Below the pieces are notes generated by a model, which did no database searches, was not told the DNA's origin, and was given only the letters and a program-made list of their open reading frames with translations. From assembly GCA_964594125.1 (NCBI GenBank), contig CAZQLL010000013.1, positions 1 through 64,000 of the forward strand: a stretch of 64,000 nt of DNA, written 5' to 3'. Positions 51,170 through 60,205 of this stretch are shown piece after piece. The translations under genes were made by a program, and so were the position numbers. Each line of letters opens with the position of its first letter. Position 1 is the stretch's first letter. This DNA comes from CAVRZJ01 sp964594125. GTDB taxonomy: Bacteria > Acidobacteriota > Thermoanaerobaculia > Thermoanaerobaculales > Thermoanaerobaculaceae.

Positions 51170-52165
51170 TCATCCGAGCAACGCAGCGAGGGCCGTCTCG
51201 ACTTCCCCGACCGACACCTCGCCGGCACGCGCCGTCCGGGCGCGCCCGCGGCTTGCGTCGCCGGCGGCGCCCGTCACGGTGTGTACGCGCGCGCCGCGCG
51301 GGCCGTTGCGCCACGGGTCGCTGCTCAGGAAGATCGCCAGCGTCGGGGTGCCGAGCGAGGCCGCCAGGTGCACCGGCCCGGTGTCGCCGCCCACTGCGGC
51401 CGCCGAGCCCGCAAGGAGGTGCGCGAGCTCGGGGATGGTCGTGGGCGGCGAAACCTCGGCGGCGCCGCGGGAGGCGGCGACCACCTCGCGGGCGAGCGGC
51501 TCCTCACCGGGCCCGACCACCACCAGCGGCCGCCGGCCGGAGGCCGCGAGACGCTGCGCGAGCTCGCCGAAGCGCCGGGCCGGCCAGCATTTCCCACGCC
51601 GCCCGGCGGCCGGCAGCAGCGCCACGGTCGCCTCGTCGCGCGCCCCGCCGCCGCCCCCCCCGAGGAGGAACCGCCCGTCGGGCAACGCGCCGCACTCCGC
51701 CCGCACCCCGAGCGGCGCGAGCAGCGCGAGGTTCGCGTCGACGACGTGGCGCCGTTCCGGGTCCGGCGCGACCGTTTCGGTGTAGAACGCCCCCGCGACG
51801 CGCTCGCGCCGGTGACTGCCCGCGAAGCCGATGCGGCGCGGCACGCCGGCCAGCGCCGGCCAGAGCGCCGACTTCACCAGCCCCTGAGCGTCGATCGCGA
51901 CATCGGCGGCGAAGGCGGCGATCGCCTCGCGGGCTGCGCGGACGGCGGCGCGGGTGGATCGCGCCAGCGGCGCCCGCCGCCACCGGCGGGTCGCGACGGG
52001 TATCGCCGCCGCGACCCCGGGGTGAGGCGCGACCAGCGGCAGGAACGGCTCCTCCACCACCCACGCGACCGCCGTCGGCGCCGCCGCGCGCCGCAACGCC
52101 GCCGCCAGCGGCCACGCGTGCACGATGTCGCCGAACGCCGAAAGCCTGGTGATCAGCACCCGCAC
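51170..52165 (-). CDS. Glycosyltransferase family 9 (heptosyltransferase-type)
   Basis: This 331-residue GT-B enzyme begins MRVLITRLSAFGDIVHAWPL, the nucleotide-sugar enzyme start typical of WaaC/WaaF. It has VAIDAQGLVKSAL and the conserved ADP-heptose-binding segment GGDTGPVHLAASLGTPTLAIF. It transfers a heptose, or a related sugar, to the LPS inner core. It is preceded by lpxK, supporting an LPS role. WaaC-like length is slightly favoured over WaaF. Confidence 0.88.
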   Translation of the reverse strand: MRVLITRLSAFGDIVHAWPLAAALRRAAAPTAVAWVVEEPFLPLVAPHPGVAAAIPVATRRWRRAPLARSTRAAVRAAREAIAAFAADVAIDAQGLVKSALWPALAGVPRRIGFAGSHRRERVAGAFYTETVAPDPERRHVVDANLALLAPLGVRAECGALPDGRFLLGGGGGGARDEATVALLPAAGRRGKCWPARRFGELAQRLAASGRRPLVVVGPGEEPLAREVVAASRGAAEVSPPTTIPELAHLLAGSAAAVGGDTGPVHLAASLGTPTLAIFLSSDPWRNGPRGARVHTVTGAAGDASRGRARTARAGEVSVGEVETALAALLG

Positions 52166-52216
52166 GCGCGGAGTGTAGCGGGGAACCAGGCACCCGGTGC
52201 GTGCCGGCCCGCCACC

Positions 52217-53257
52217 CTACGTGATGCGGGCCACTACCGCGAGCAGCAGCTCCTCCAGGGCGCCGTGCGGCGGCTCGAGCTCGACGGCGAGCCAGGCGAT
52301 GCGCGCGAGGTCGGCGGGCGGGAGCTTGACGGCGTCCTTGCCGGTGGCGATCGGGAGGGCGCCGAGGGCGGCGGCGCGGGCGAGGAGGGAGTCGAGCTCT
52401 GCGCGGGTGGGCGCGTGGTGGTCGGGGAACGAGTACGCCTCGGTGTACTCGGCGCCCAGCGCTCCGACGGCGGCGAAGAAGCGCTCTGGCGCGGCGATCG
52501 CGGCGAACGGCAGCACCCGGCGGCCGCGCAGCCACTCGACGGGGTGGCGCTCGCCGCCGAGCGCCACCTCCGTCGGGAGCAGGCGCAGCGCGACCAGAGG
52601 CAGCCCGGGGGCGTGGGCGGAGAGCAGCGGCAGCGCCGCGGCGACGGCGTCGCGATCGGCATTGACCGCCACGGCGAGGTCGGCGCGCGCGAGCGCGCCG
52701 GGACGCTCGCGTCGCGGTCGGTGCGCGCACAGTGGGTCCGTCGCGTCGAGGACGACGACGTCGAGGTCGCGGGCGAGGCGCCAGTGCTGGAACGCGTCGT
52801 CGAGCACGAGGACGCCGGCGCCGGCCGCGCGCACGGCGGCGGCGGCGCCGCGCACGCGGTCGGCGTCGACCACGATCGGCACGTCCGGGAGCAGGCGCGT
52901 GAGCAGCGCCGGCTCGTCGCCGATCTCGTCCCACGCCGGCGGCGGCGCGCCGGGGGCGACCAGGCGCGGTCGCGAATCGCGCCGGCGGTAGCCGCGGGTG
53001 AGGATCGCCGGCCGCGTTCCATGCCCGGCGAGGAAGCGTGCGATCGCCGCGACCAGCGGCGTCTTGCCGGTGCCGCCCATGGCGAGGTTGCCGACCGAGA
53101 CCACCGGCACCGCCGCCCGGTGCGTCCGCAAGATCCCGCTCGCGTACAACCCCCGCGCCACCGCATTGACCCACTCCACGGCCCGATTCGCCCGCAAGAG
53201 GAGCGGCTTTCCGCCATCTCGGGCCACGGGCCACGGGCCGCGGGCCGCGCCTGTCAT
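52217..53257 (-). CDS. lpxK: Tetraacyldisaccharide 4'-kinase
   Basis: This 346-residue membrane-associated kinase phosphorylates the lipid A disaccharide. The P-loop is in SVGNLAMGGTGKTPLV near residue 60, followed by LTRGYRR, GDEPALLTRLL, VLVLDDAFQHWRL and the later PDHHAPTRAELD. The ATG overlaps the waaA stop. The first 20 residues include codons made of a heptamer array, and homology starts only at about residue 24, so initiation further in is possible. Confidence 0.92.
   Translation of the reverse strand: MTGAARGPWPVARDGGKPLLLRANRAVEWVNAVARGLYASGILRTHRAAVPVVSVGNLAMGGTGKTPLVAAIARFLAGHGTRPAILTRGYRRRDSRPRLVAPGAPPPAWDEIGDEPALLTRLLPDVPIVVDADRVRGAAAAVRAAGAGVLVLDDAFQHWRLARDLDVVVLDATDPLCAHRPRRERPGALARADLAVAVNADRDAVAAALPLLSAHAPGLPLVALRLLPTEVALGGERHPVEWLRGRRVLPFAAIAAPERFFAAVGALGAEYTEAYSFPDHHAPTRAELDSLLARAAALGALPIATGKDAVKLPPADLARIAWLAVELEPPHGALEELLLAVVARIT
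53221..53248 (+). repeat. Heptamer array e (four units) inside lpxK
   Basis: Four perfect 7-bp units, GGGCCAC twice and GGGCCGC twice, encode part of the LpxK N-terminus on the minus strand. In rotation the unit is (A/G)CGGGCC, the same family as arrays b, d and f. Confidence 0.75.
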
Positions 53258-54525
53258 CCCAGGAACCGCTCCAGCGCGTCGACGGTGCGCGCCGTCGCGC
53301 CGGCATGCCGGAGCAGGAGCTGCCGGCCCGCCTCGCCGGCCGCGTGCGCCGCGGCGGCGTCGCCGAGCCACGCCGTGAGCGATCGCGTCAGCTCGCCCTC
53401 GTCGCGCACGATGCGGGCGGCGCCGGCCGCCGCGAACTCCTTGTAGATGCTGGCGAAGTTGCGCAGGTGCGGGCCGGTGAGCACCGGCACCCCGAAGCGC
53501 GCCGGCTCGATCGGGTTGTGGCCGCCGGTGCGCACCAGCGAGCCGCCGACGAACGCCACGGCCGCGAGCCGGTAGAGCGCGGCGAGCTCGCCGACGGTGT
53601 CGAGGACGACCGCGTCACACGGCCCGTCGGCGCCCGCGTCGAGCGCGGTGCGGCGGACGGCGCGCACGCCGGCGGCGGCGGCGAGCCGCAGGACGTCGCC
53701 CGAGCGGTCGGGGTGGCGGGGGGCGAGCAGCAGGAACGGCCGCCGCTGGGCAGGCTGCGCGAGGTGTGCGGCGATCACCGCCTGGTCCTCTCCCGCCATC
53801 GTCGACCCGGCGACCCAGATAGGGCGCGGTCCGGCGAGGCGGCGCAGCGCGTCGATCAGCTCGGCGTCGACTTCCTGCGTCGGCGCCGCGTCGTACTTGA
53901 CGTTGCCGACGACCGCGATGCGCTCAGGCGGAATCCCGAGGGCGGCCAGCCGCGCGCTCTCCTCCTCGCCCTGCGCGAGGACCAGCGAGACCGGCCGCAG
54001 CAGCGGCGCCAGCGCCCAGCGCGCGGCGAGGTAGCCGCGGAACGAGGAGTCGGAGATGCGGGCGTTGACCAGCGCCACCGGGATGCCGCGCCGCCCGCAG
54101 CCGGCGAGCAGCTCGGGCCACAGCTCGGTCTCGACGAGCACGACCAGGCGGGGACGCGCGGCGTCGAGGCAGCGGCGGACGGGGCCGGGAAGGTCGACCG
54201 GGAACGGGATGACGGCGCTGACCGCGGGCTGCGCGGCGGCCATCGCGAGCCCGGTGGCGGTCGTCGAGGAGAGGAGCAGCGGGACCTCCGGGCGGCGGCT
54301 GCGGATCTCGAGGAGAATCGGGCGCGCCACCGCCACCTCGCCAACCGACACCGCCTGGATCCACACGCCGTGCTGCGGCAGCGGCGGCAGACCGCGCCCG
54401 AGCCGGTGTTTGAGCGGCGGCCGCTCGAGGCGCCGGCGCCGGTCCTCGAGCAGCAGCCACGGCGCGGCGACGCCGAGCGAAGCGGAGAGCAGGGCGCGGT
54501 AGAGCCAGAGGGCGGGCGGCGCCAT
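53254..54525 (-). CDS. waaA: 3-deoxy-D-manno-octulosonic acid transferase
   Basis: This 423-residue GT30 enzyme has an N-terminal membrane helix and adds Kdo to lipid A. The catalytic Glu is in IQAVSVGEVAVA, followed by STTATGLAMA, the VELVETELWPELL region (VVLVETELWPEL), and GGSLVRTGGHNPIEPARFG at the nucleotide site. It leads the minus-strand operon that goes on through lpxK, GT9, DUF3108 and the pil genes. Confidence 0.95.
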   Translation of the reverse strand: MAPPALWLYRALLSASLGVAAPWLLLEDRRRRLERPPLKHRLGRGLPPLPQHGVWIQAVSVGEVAVARPILLEIRSRRPEVPLLLSSTTATGLAMAAAQPAVSAVIPFPVDLPGPVRRCLDAARPRLVVLVETELWPELLAGCGRRGIPVALVNARISDSSFRGYLAARWALAPLLRPVSLVLAQGEEESARLAALGIPPERIAVVGNVKYDAAPTQEVDAELIDALRRLAGPRPIWVAGSTMAGEDQAVIAAHLAQPAQRRPFLLLAPRHPDRSGDVLRLAAAAGVRAVRRTALDAGADGPCDAVVLDTVGELAALYRLAAVAFVGGSLVRTGGHNPIEPARFGVPVLTGPHLRNFASIYKEFAAAGAARIVRDEGELTRSLTAWLGDAAAAHAAGEAGRQLLLRHAGATARTVDALERFLG

Positions 54526-54571
54526 CGCCGCAGTGTACCCGCAAACCGGCTGCGCACCGGCGGCCGCGGGC

Positions 54572-54577
54572 TATAAT
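54572..54577 (+). promoter_or_regulatory. -10 element TATAAT upstream of the second ECF sigma gene
   Basis: A perfect TATAAT lies in the divergent spacer with waaA, 62 bp before the sigma ATG. A second, weaker TATACG occurs at 54610-54615. Confidence 0.5.
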
Positions 54578-54638
54578 CCCCGCGGCCCAACGCCGCACCG
54601 GCGGGGCGCGTATACGCTCGAGGAGGACGGAGATTGGG

Positions 54639-55253
54639 ATGGGTCTGCTGCGTGTCTTCACCCGGCGCGACGTGAGCGAGCAGCGAGACGACCGCGAGCT
54701 CGCCGCAGCCGCGCGGACGGGCGACGAGTGGGCGTTTGCGGAGCTGGTCCGCCGCCATCAGGTCGGGGTGCGCCGCTGCGCGGCCAGGATCCTCGCCGAC
54801 GCGGAAGAGGCCCGTGACATCGCCCAGCTCGCGTTCGTCCGTGCCTGGGAGAGCCTCTCGCGCTACGACCCGACGTGGTCGTTCTCCACGTGGGTGTACC
54901 GGATCGCCACCAACCTGGCGATCGACGTGCTGCGCTCGCGCGACTCGCGCGAACGGACGCACAGGGCGCAGCTCCGGCTGGTCGGCGACAGCGTGCAGCC
55001 GGAGGCGCCGCGGCGCGTCAGCGAGGGCGAGGTGCAGCGCATCTTCGGCGAGCTCGCCGAGCGCCTGACGCCGTCGCAGCGCGCCGCCTTCGTCCTGCGC
55101 GAGGTGGAAGGGCACGAGACCTCCGAGGTCGCCCGCGCGCTGGGGTGCAGCGAGGCGACCGTGCGCAACCACGTGTTCCAGGCGCGCGCCGTGCTGCGCC
55201 GCGAGCTGGCGGCGCGCTACCCCGAGTACCTGCCGCGCGGAGGCGGCCGATGA
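54639..55253 (+). CDS. ECF-family sigma factor (RpoE-like)
   Basis: This 204-residue factor has region 2 at about 25-95 (AFAELVRRHQVGVRRCAARIL, then DIAQLAFVRAWESLSRYDPTWSF) and region 4 at about 135-190 (LTPSQRAAFVLREVEGHETSEVARALGCSEATVRNHVFQAR). AGGAGGA precedes the ATG. Its stop overlaps the start of a zinc-binding anti-sigma gene, the classic paired arrangement, and the secretion genes that follow are a likely regulon. Confidence 0.93.
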   Translation: MGLLRVFTRRDVSEQRDDRELAAAARTGDEWAFAELVRRHQVGVRRCAARILADAEEARDIAQLAFVRAWESLSRYDPTWSFSTWVYRIATNLAIDVLRSRDSRERTHRAQLRLVGDSVQPEAPRRVSEGEVQRIFGELAERLTPSQRAAFVLREVEGHETSEVARALGCSEATVRNHVFQARAVLRRELAARYPEYLPRGGGR

Positions 55254-55765
55254 TGGAGTGTCGCGAGACGGCGGAGCTGCTCGGCGCGTACCTCGCGCTC
55301 GAGCTCGAAAGGCCACGGGAGCTGGCGGTGCGCGCCCACCTCGAGGGGTGCGGCGCCTGCCGAGCCGCGCTTGCCGCCGCCGAGCCGGGGGCGGCGCTCG
55401 CGCTCGCGCTCGGAGCGGTGAGCGTGCCCGAGGACCCGGAGTTCGCGGCCGGCGTGCTCGCCGGGATCCGCCAGCGCCGTGTCGAGGGCCGGCTGGCGCA
55501 CCTCCGGCGACGCGTGCTGACGGCGGCCGCCGCGCTGCTCGTCGCGGTGCTCGGCGGGTGGGCGCTGCTCGGCCGGCGGCCGGCGGCGCCGCCGGCGGCG
55601 GTCGCCGCCAGGGCCGAAGCGGCGCCGGCGGCGGTCGAGCCGGCGTTCCTCGAGGTCGAGGGCGAGGGGATCCGCTTCTACGAGCTCGTGGCCGACGCGC
55701 CGGTCGGCTCGGCGCAGGGGGCGGTCAAGGTCGCCTTCATCGTCGATCCGCGTCTGGAGCTCTAG
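55250..55765 (+). CDS. Zinc-type membrane anti-sigma factor
   Basis: This 171-residue protein has an N-terminal ZAS-like zinc finger with H30-x3-C34-x2-C37 and an earlier C4, one membrane helix at about 89-106, and a short extracytoplasmic tail. It would hold the preceding sigma factor at the membrane until a signal from outside. The ATG overlaps the sigma stop, with GGAGG 6 bp upstream; tandem ATG codons make 55253 an equal alternative. Confidence 0.85.
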   Translation: MMECRETAELLGAYLALELERPRELAVRAHLEGCGACRAALAAAEPGAALALALGAVSVPEDPEFAAGVLAGIRQRRVEGRLAHLRRRVLTAAAALLVAVLGGWALLGRRPAAPPAAVAARAEAAPAAVEPAFLEVEGEGIRFYELVADAPVGSAQGAVKVAFIVDPRLEL

Positions 55766-55766
55766 G

Positions 55767-56450
55767 GTGCGGGCGCTCTCCGGCGCGTTGGCACTGGCGG
55801 TGTGCGCCCTGGCGGCGGCCGCCCAGGCGCGGGAGATCCGGGCGTTCTCGATAAAGCACCGACCCGTGCGCGAGCTTCCAACGCTCGTCGAGCCCCTGCT
55901 GTCGCCGAGCGGCAGCTTCACCATCCAGCCGCAGTTCAACCTGCTCACCGTTCAGGACACTCCGGAGGCGATCGACCGTGTCGCCAGGTTCCTGGATGCA
56001 TGGGACGTGCGGCCATCGGTGTACAAGGTGCGCATCAGCGTCCTCCTTGGCACCGCCGTGCCTTCCGCGAAGGCGTCGGAGAGCGGCCAGAGCCCGCTCG
56101 GGGGCGAGCTGCTGAAGGTATTCCACTTCACGTCGTACCGCGAGATCGAGACCGTTCAGGTGACGGCCGCGGACGGTGCCGCCATCGAGGCGGCCGTCGG
56201 CGACCCGTACCACCTGCGGTTCACGCTGCGGACGGTCCCCGGCGACCCGACGCGGGTCCAGCTCTCCCAGCTCGAGGTGTCGCGCCGCCAGCAGGTGGTC
56301 AGCGGCGGCGGCATGGCGCTGCGCCCGGTGCTGCGCACCACCGTGAGCCTTGAGATCGGGCAGACGGCGGTGGTGGGCGCGGCGCGCGCGGAAGGCGCGA
56401 GCGAAGGGCTCGTCCTGGTCATGGGGGTCACGCGGGAGCCGTCGCAGTGA
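55767..56450 (+). CDS. Exported secretin-N-domain-like protein
   Basis: This 227-residue protein has a signal peptide (about 1-22) and then a NolW/secretin N1-like domain: REIRAFSIKHRPVRELPTLV, with TIQPQFNLLTVQDTPEAIDRV and FLDAWD, the loop-and-helix pattern of secretin N domains. The second half is beta-rich (about 110-220). It has no secretin channel domain. It is placed before GspF and may extend or gate the secretin encoded further on. Start GTG is 1 bp after the anti-sigma stop. Confidence 0.7.
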   Translation: MRALSGALALAVCALAAAAQAREIRAFSIKHRPVRELPTLVEPLLSPSGSFTIQPQFNLLTVQDTPEAIDRVARFLDAWDVRPSVYKVRISVLLGTAVPSAKASESGQSPLGGELLKVFHFTSYREIETVQVTAADGAAIEAAVGDPYHLRFTLRTVPGDPTRVQLSQLEVSRRQQVVSGGGMALRPVLRTTVSLEIGQTAVVGAARAEGASEGLVLVMGVTREPSQ

Positions 56451-57652
56451 CGGAGTTCGTGGCGCGCGTCGGCACGCCGGACGGGGCGGTCCTGCTGGAG
56501 CGCCACCGCGCGGGGAGCGCGGACGCGCTCAAGCGCGAGCTCGAGGCGCGCGGCCTGCACGTCTTCCAGGTGCGCGCCGCGGGCGGACGCTTGCGCATTC
56601 CGCTGCTGCGGCGGGAGAAGCTCGACCCGCTCGACTTCCTGGTGTTCAACCAGCAGCTCGCGACGCTGCTGCGCGCCGGCATACCGGTGCTCCAGTCGCT
56701 CGAGCTGCTGCAGCGCTCGCAATCCAGCCCGTTGTTCCGCGAGGTGCTCTCGCGCGTGCTCGAGGAGGTGCGCAGCGGCGTATCGCTCTCGGACGCTTTC
56801 GGCGGCCAGGGCGACCTGTTCCCGCGGCTCTACTCGGCGACGCTGCTCGCCGGCGAGCGCTCGGGCGACCTGGTGGCGGTGCTCGACCGCTACATCGCGT
56901 ACCAGCAGATGATGGAGGCCGTGCGCCGGCGCGTCTCGACCGCCCTGACCTACCCCGCGGTGCTGCTGGCGATGTCGTTCGGCCTGGTCGTGCTGCTGAT
57001 GACCTACGTGATCCCGCGCTTCGCGGAGTTCTACGTCGGCTTTGCCGGGGAGCTGCCGTTCGCCACCGCGGTGGTGATGGGGCTGGCGAACTGGCTGAGC
57101 GCGAACATGGTCTTCCTCGCGCCGGCCGCCGCGGTTGGGGTCTGGCTGCTGCGCCGGTGGGCGCGCACCGACGCGGGGCGTTTCCGTCTGGATCGCGCGC
57201 GGCTGCGCATCCCTTTCATAGGAAAGATATTCCATCTGTTCTCGCTGTCGCAGTTCGTGCGTTCGCTGGCGACGCTGCTGGCCGGTGGCACGCCGCTGGT
57301 CACCGCCCTCGAGGTCGCGATCTCGACGGTCACCAACCGGGCGGTGAGCCAGCCGCTGTCGCACGTGCCCGGCCGGGTGCGCGAGGGGCAGGCGCTGTGG
57401 TCGTCGCTGTCGGCGACGCACCTCTTCCCCGAGCTGTCGCTGGCGATGGTGCAGGTCGGCGAGGCCACCGGGGCGCTGGAGGCGATGCTGTTCAACGTCA
57501 GCCGTTTCTACGACGAAAGCATCGAGGTGCGGCTGGGTCGCGTGGTGTCGCTGATCGAGCCGCTGGTGCTCGTGATGATGGGCGGCATCATCGCGACGCT
57601 CCTGCTGTCCGTGTACATGCCGATGTTCACGATGCTGCAGAAGGCGCAGTGA
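56447..57652 (+). CDS. gspF: Type II secretion/pilus platform protein (GspF-like)
   Basis: This 401-residue T2SSF-family protein parallels PilC at 47413-46211 but is divergent from it. Repeat 1 has FNQQLATLLRAGIPVLQSLELL, repeat 2 has FVRSLATLLAGGTPLVTALEVA, and it ends with SLIEPLVLVMMGGIIATLLLSVYMPMF. It couples the ATPase to the pseudopilus platform. The GTG start overlaps the preceding stop (GTGA). Confidence 0.93.
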   Translation: MTEFVARVGTPDGAVLLERHRAGSADALKRELEARGLHVFQVRAAGGRLRIPLLRREKLDPLDFLVFNQQLATLLRAGIPVLQSLELLQRSQSSPLFREVLSRVLEEVRSGVSLSDAFGGQGDLFPRLYSATLLAGERSGDLVAVLDRYIAYQQMMEAVRRRVSTALTYPAVLLAMSFGLVVLLMTYVIPRFAEFYVGFAGELPFATAVVMGLANWLSANMVFLAPAAAVGVWLLRRWARTDAGRFRLDRARLRIPFIGKIFHLFSLSQFVRSLATLLAGGTPLVTALEVAISTVTNRAVSQPLSHVPGRVREGQALWSSLSATHLFPELSLAMVQVGEATGALEAMLFNVSRFYDESIEVRLGRVVSLIEPLVLVMMGGIIATLLLSVYMPMFTMLQKAQ

Positions 57653-57659
57653 GGATGGG

Positions 57660-59294
57660 ATGAGCGAGCCTCTGACCGCGATGGCGCAGAAGTACCTGAA
57701 GGGCGGCGGCCGCGAGGAGGAGGACCTCGAGCGCGCCCGTTCGCTGGCGCAGCAGCTCTCCCTGCCGCTCGACGAGCTGACGGAGTTCCGCGGCGAGCCG
57801 GAGCTGTTCCGGCAGATCCCGGTCGAGGTGATGCTGCGCTACCAGTTCGTCCCGCTGCACCGCCAGGGCGATGTCGTGGTGGTGGCGATGGCCGACCCTT
57901 CGAGCATGCTGCTGGTCGACGAGGTGGAGCTGGCGCTCGGCGCGCCGGTGGAGATCCGGGTGGCGCCGGCGGGAAAGATCGCCGAGATCCTCGAGAAGTC
58001 CGAGTCGACGCAGCGGGTGCTCGACGAGGCGACCGAGGACTTCCGCATCCAGCTCGTGCAGGAACGCGAGGACGGCGAGGAGGCGCTGTCGATCGACCGC
58101 CTCACCTCCGACACCTCGCCGATCATCAAGCTCGTCGACACCATCATCTACAACGCGATCCAGCGCCGCGCCTCCGACATCCACGTCGAGACGCGCGACC
58201 GCGAGGTGCTGATCAAGTATCGCATCGACGGCGTCCTGTACCTGGCGATGGAGCCGATCGACAAGCGCCACCACTCGACGATCATCTCCCGCATCAAGGT
58301 GATGTCCGAGCTCGACATCGCCGAGAAGCGCGTGCCCCAGGACGGCCGCTTCAAGCTGCGGCTGAAGGGGCGCACGATCGACTTCCGTGTCTCGATCATG
58401 CCCACAGTGCACGGCGAGGACGCGGTCATCCGCATCCTCGACAAGGAGTCGGCGAACAAGGAGTTCCGCACCCTCAACCTGGACGTCCTCGGCCTCGACG
58501 AGGACACCAAGCGCAAGCTCCGGAAGTTCATCCGCGAGCCGTACGGGATGGTGCTGGTGACCGGGCCGACCGGTTCCGGCAAGACCACGACGCTGTACGC
58601 CTGCCTCTCCGAGATCCAGTCGGTCGAGGACAAGATCGTCACCATCGAGGATCCCGTCGAGTACCTGCTGCCCGGGATCACGCAGATCCCGGTGAACGAG
58701 AAGAAGGGGCTCACGTTCGCGCGCGGCCTGCGCTCGATCCTGCGGCACGACCCGGACAAGGTCATGGTCGGCGAGATCCGCGACGAGGAGACGGCGCAGA
58801 TCGCCGTCCAGTCGGCGCTCACCGGCCACCTCGTGTTCACCACCGTGCACGCCAACAACGTGGTCGATGTGCTCGGCCGCTTTCTCAACATGAACGTCGA
58901 CCTCTACAACTTCGTGTCGGCGCTCAACTGTGTGCTGGCGCAGCGCCTCGTGCGCCGCATCTGCCCGGGGTGCAAGCGGCCGGCGGTGCTCCCGCCGCAC
59001 GTCATCGAGGAGTCCGGGCTGCCGCCCGAGCTGGTCCGCGGCGTGACGTTCTACGAGGGGGTCGGCTGCATCGAGTGCAACGGCACTGGGTTTCTCGGGC
59101 GCACCGCGATCTGCGAGCTGATGGACCTGTCGGACAACATCCGCGCGCTGATCCTCGACCGCCGCCCGGCAGCCGAGATCAAGCACGCGGCGAAGGCCGA
59201 GGGGATGAAGTTCCTGCGCGAGTCGGCGCTGGAGCGCGTGTTCGCCGGGGTGACCACCCTGCGCGAGGTCAACAAGGTGACGTTCGTCGAATGA
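57660..59294 (+). CDS. gspE: Type II secretion/pilus assembly ATPase (GspE-like)
   Basis: This 544-residue ATPase has a GspE N-terminal domain (about 20-140), then GPTGSGKTTTLYACL, TIEDPVEYLLPGITQI, VMVGEIRDEETAQIAVQ, the His box GHLVFTTVHANN, and the tetracysteine site (CPGC, then CIEC). The preference for TTVHANN and the short N-domain resemble GspE more than PilB. GGATGGG precedes the ATG. Its stop overlaps the PilM-like gene. Confidence 0.94.
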   Translation: MSEPLTAMAQKYLKGGGREEEDLERARSLAQQLSLPLDELTEFRGEPELFRQIPVEVMLRYQFVPLHRQGDVVVVAMADPSSMLLVDEVELALGAPVEIRVAPAGKIAEILEKSESTQRVLDEATEDFRIQLVQEREDGEEALSIDRLTSDTSPIIKLVDTIIYNAIQRRASDIHVETRDREVLIKYRIDGVLYLAMEPIDKRHHSTIISRIKVMSELDIAEKRVPQDGRFKLRLKGRTIDFRVSIMPTVHGEDAVIRILDKESANKEFRTLNLDVLGLDEDTKRKLRKFIREPYGMVLVTGPTGSGKTTTLYACLSEIQSVEDKIVTIEDPVEYLLPGITQIPVNEKKGLTFARGLRSILRHDPDKVMVGEIRDEETAQIAVQSALTGHLVFTTVHANNVVDVLGRFLNMNVDLYNFVSALNCVLAQRLVRRICPGCKRPAVLPPHVIEESGLPPELVRGVTFYEGVGCIECNGTGFLGRTAICELMDLSDNIRALILDRRPAAEIKHAAKAEGMKFLRESALERVFAGVTTLREVNKVTFVE

Positions 59295-60205
59295 GGCTGG
59301 CCCACCTGCTCCGCACGCCGCCGCCGCCGCACGCGTTCGCGCTCGGCGCCGATTCGCTCGCCTACGGCCGCATGGGCCGGGACCGCCAGGGGCTCGACCG
59401 CGTCGAGTCGGCGCCGCTCGACGAGACGTGGAGCGAGCTCGGCCCGGTCGGGCTGCTGCACATCGACGGCGAGCGGCTGGCCGCCGCGCTGGACGGTGTG
59501 CTCGGGCGGCTCGAGAAGCCGCCGGCGCGCGCCTCCCTGGTCGTACCGAACGCATGGATGCGCAGCATCGTGCTCGACGTCGAGAACCTGCCGCGCGCCC
59601 GCGGCGAGGCCGAGGACGTGCTGCGCTGGCGGCTGAAGAAGCTGCTCCCGTGCCGCCCCGAGGAGGTCCGCATCGACTGGCTGCCGGCCGGAGCGAGCGG
59701 TCGCATCCTGGTGCTGCTCGCCCTCGAGAAGCCGCTGGCCGACGTGGAGGATGCGTTCGCCGCCCGCGGCGTCCATGCCGGCCGGATCGAGACCTCGGCG
59801 CTCGCGCTCACCACCCTGCTGCCCCCCGAGAGCGAGGCGGCGGTGCTGGTCACCGGAGAGGGCCGGACGCTCGCCCTTGTGCTCGTGGTGGCGGGGCGGA
59901 TCGCGCTGCTGCGCCAGAAGTTCCTGCCGCCCGACCGCGCCGCCGCGGAGGCGTTCGGCGTGCGCGAGCTGGCCCGCACGATGCAGCACGCGCGCGAGCG
60001 CGAGGGGACGAACGGCACGCTCAACGTCTGGGTCGCCTCGCCCAACGAGGCGCTCGTCGGCTTCATCGCCGACTGGTCGGCGCAGCAGCAGGGCGTGGTG
60101 ATGCACCGCCTGGCGCTGGGCGCCGGCCGCGTCCCCGACGCGCCGGGTGTCGACCCCGTGCGGGTGTGGTCGCTGCTCGCGACGATGTGGCAGGGAGGCC
60201 GGTGA
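59291..60205 (+). CDS. PilM/GspL-cytoplasmic-domain-like protein
   Basis: This 304-residue protein has an actin-like, PilM/GspL-type fold: ASLVVPNAWMRSIVLDVENLP, WRLKKLLPCRPEEVRIDW and a late FIADWSAQQQG region. It contains no membrane helix, which fits PilM, linking the motor to the PilN/PilO pair. Position ahead of PilN- and PilO-like genes and the ATGA overlap with gspE support this. Confidence 0.8.
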   Translation: MRLAHLLRTPPPPHAFALGADSLAYGRMGRDRQGLDRVESAPLDETWSELGPVGLLHIDGERLAAALDGVLGRLEKPPARASLVVPNAWMRSIVLDVENLPRARGEAEDVLRWRLKKLLPCRPEEVRIDWLPAGASGRILVLLALEKPLADVEDAFAARGVHAGRIETSALALTTLLPPESEAAVLVTGEGRTLALVLVVAGRIALLRQKFLPPDRAAAEAFGVRELARTMQHAREREGTNGTLNVWVASPNEALVGFIADWSAQQQGVVMHRLALGAGRVPDAPGVDPVRVWSLLATMWQGGR

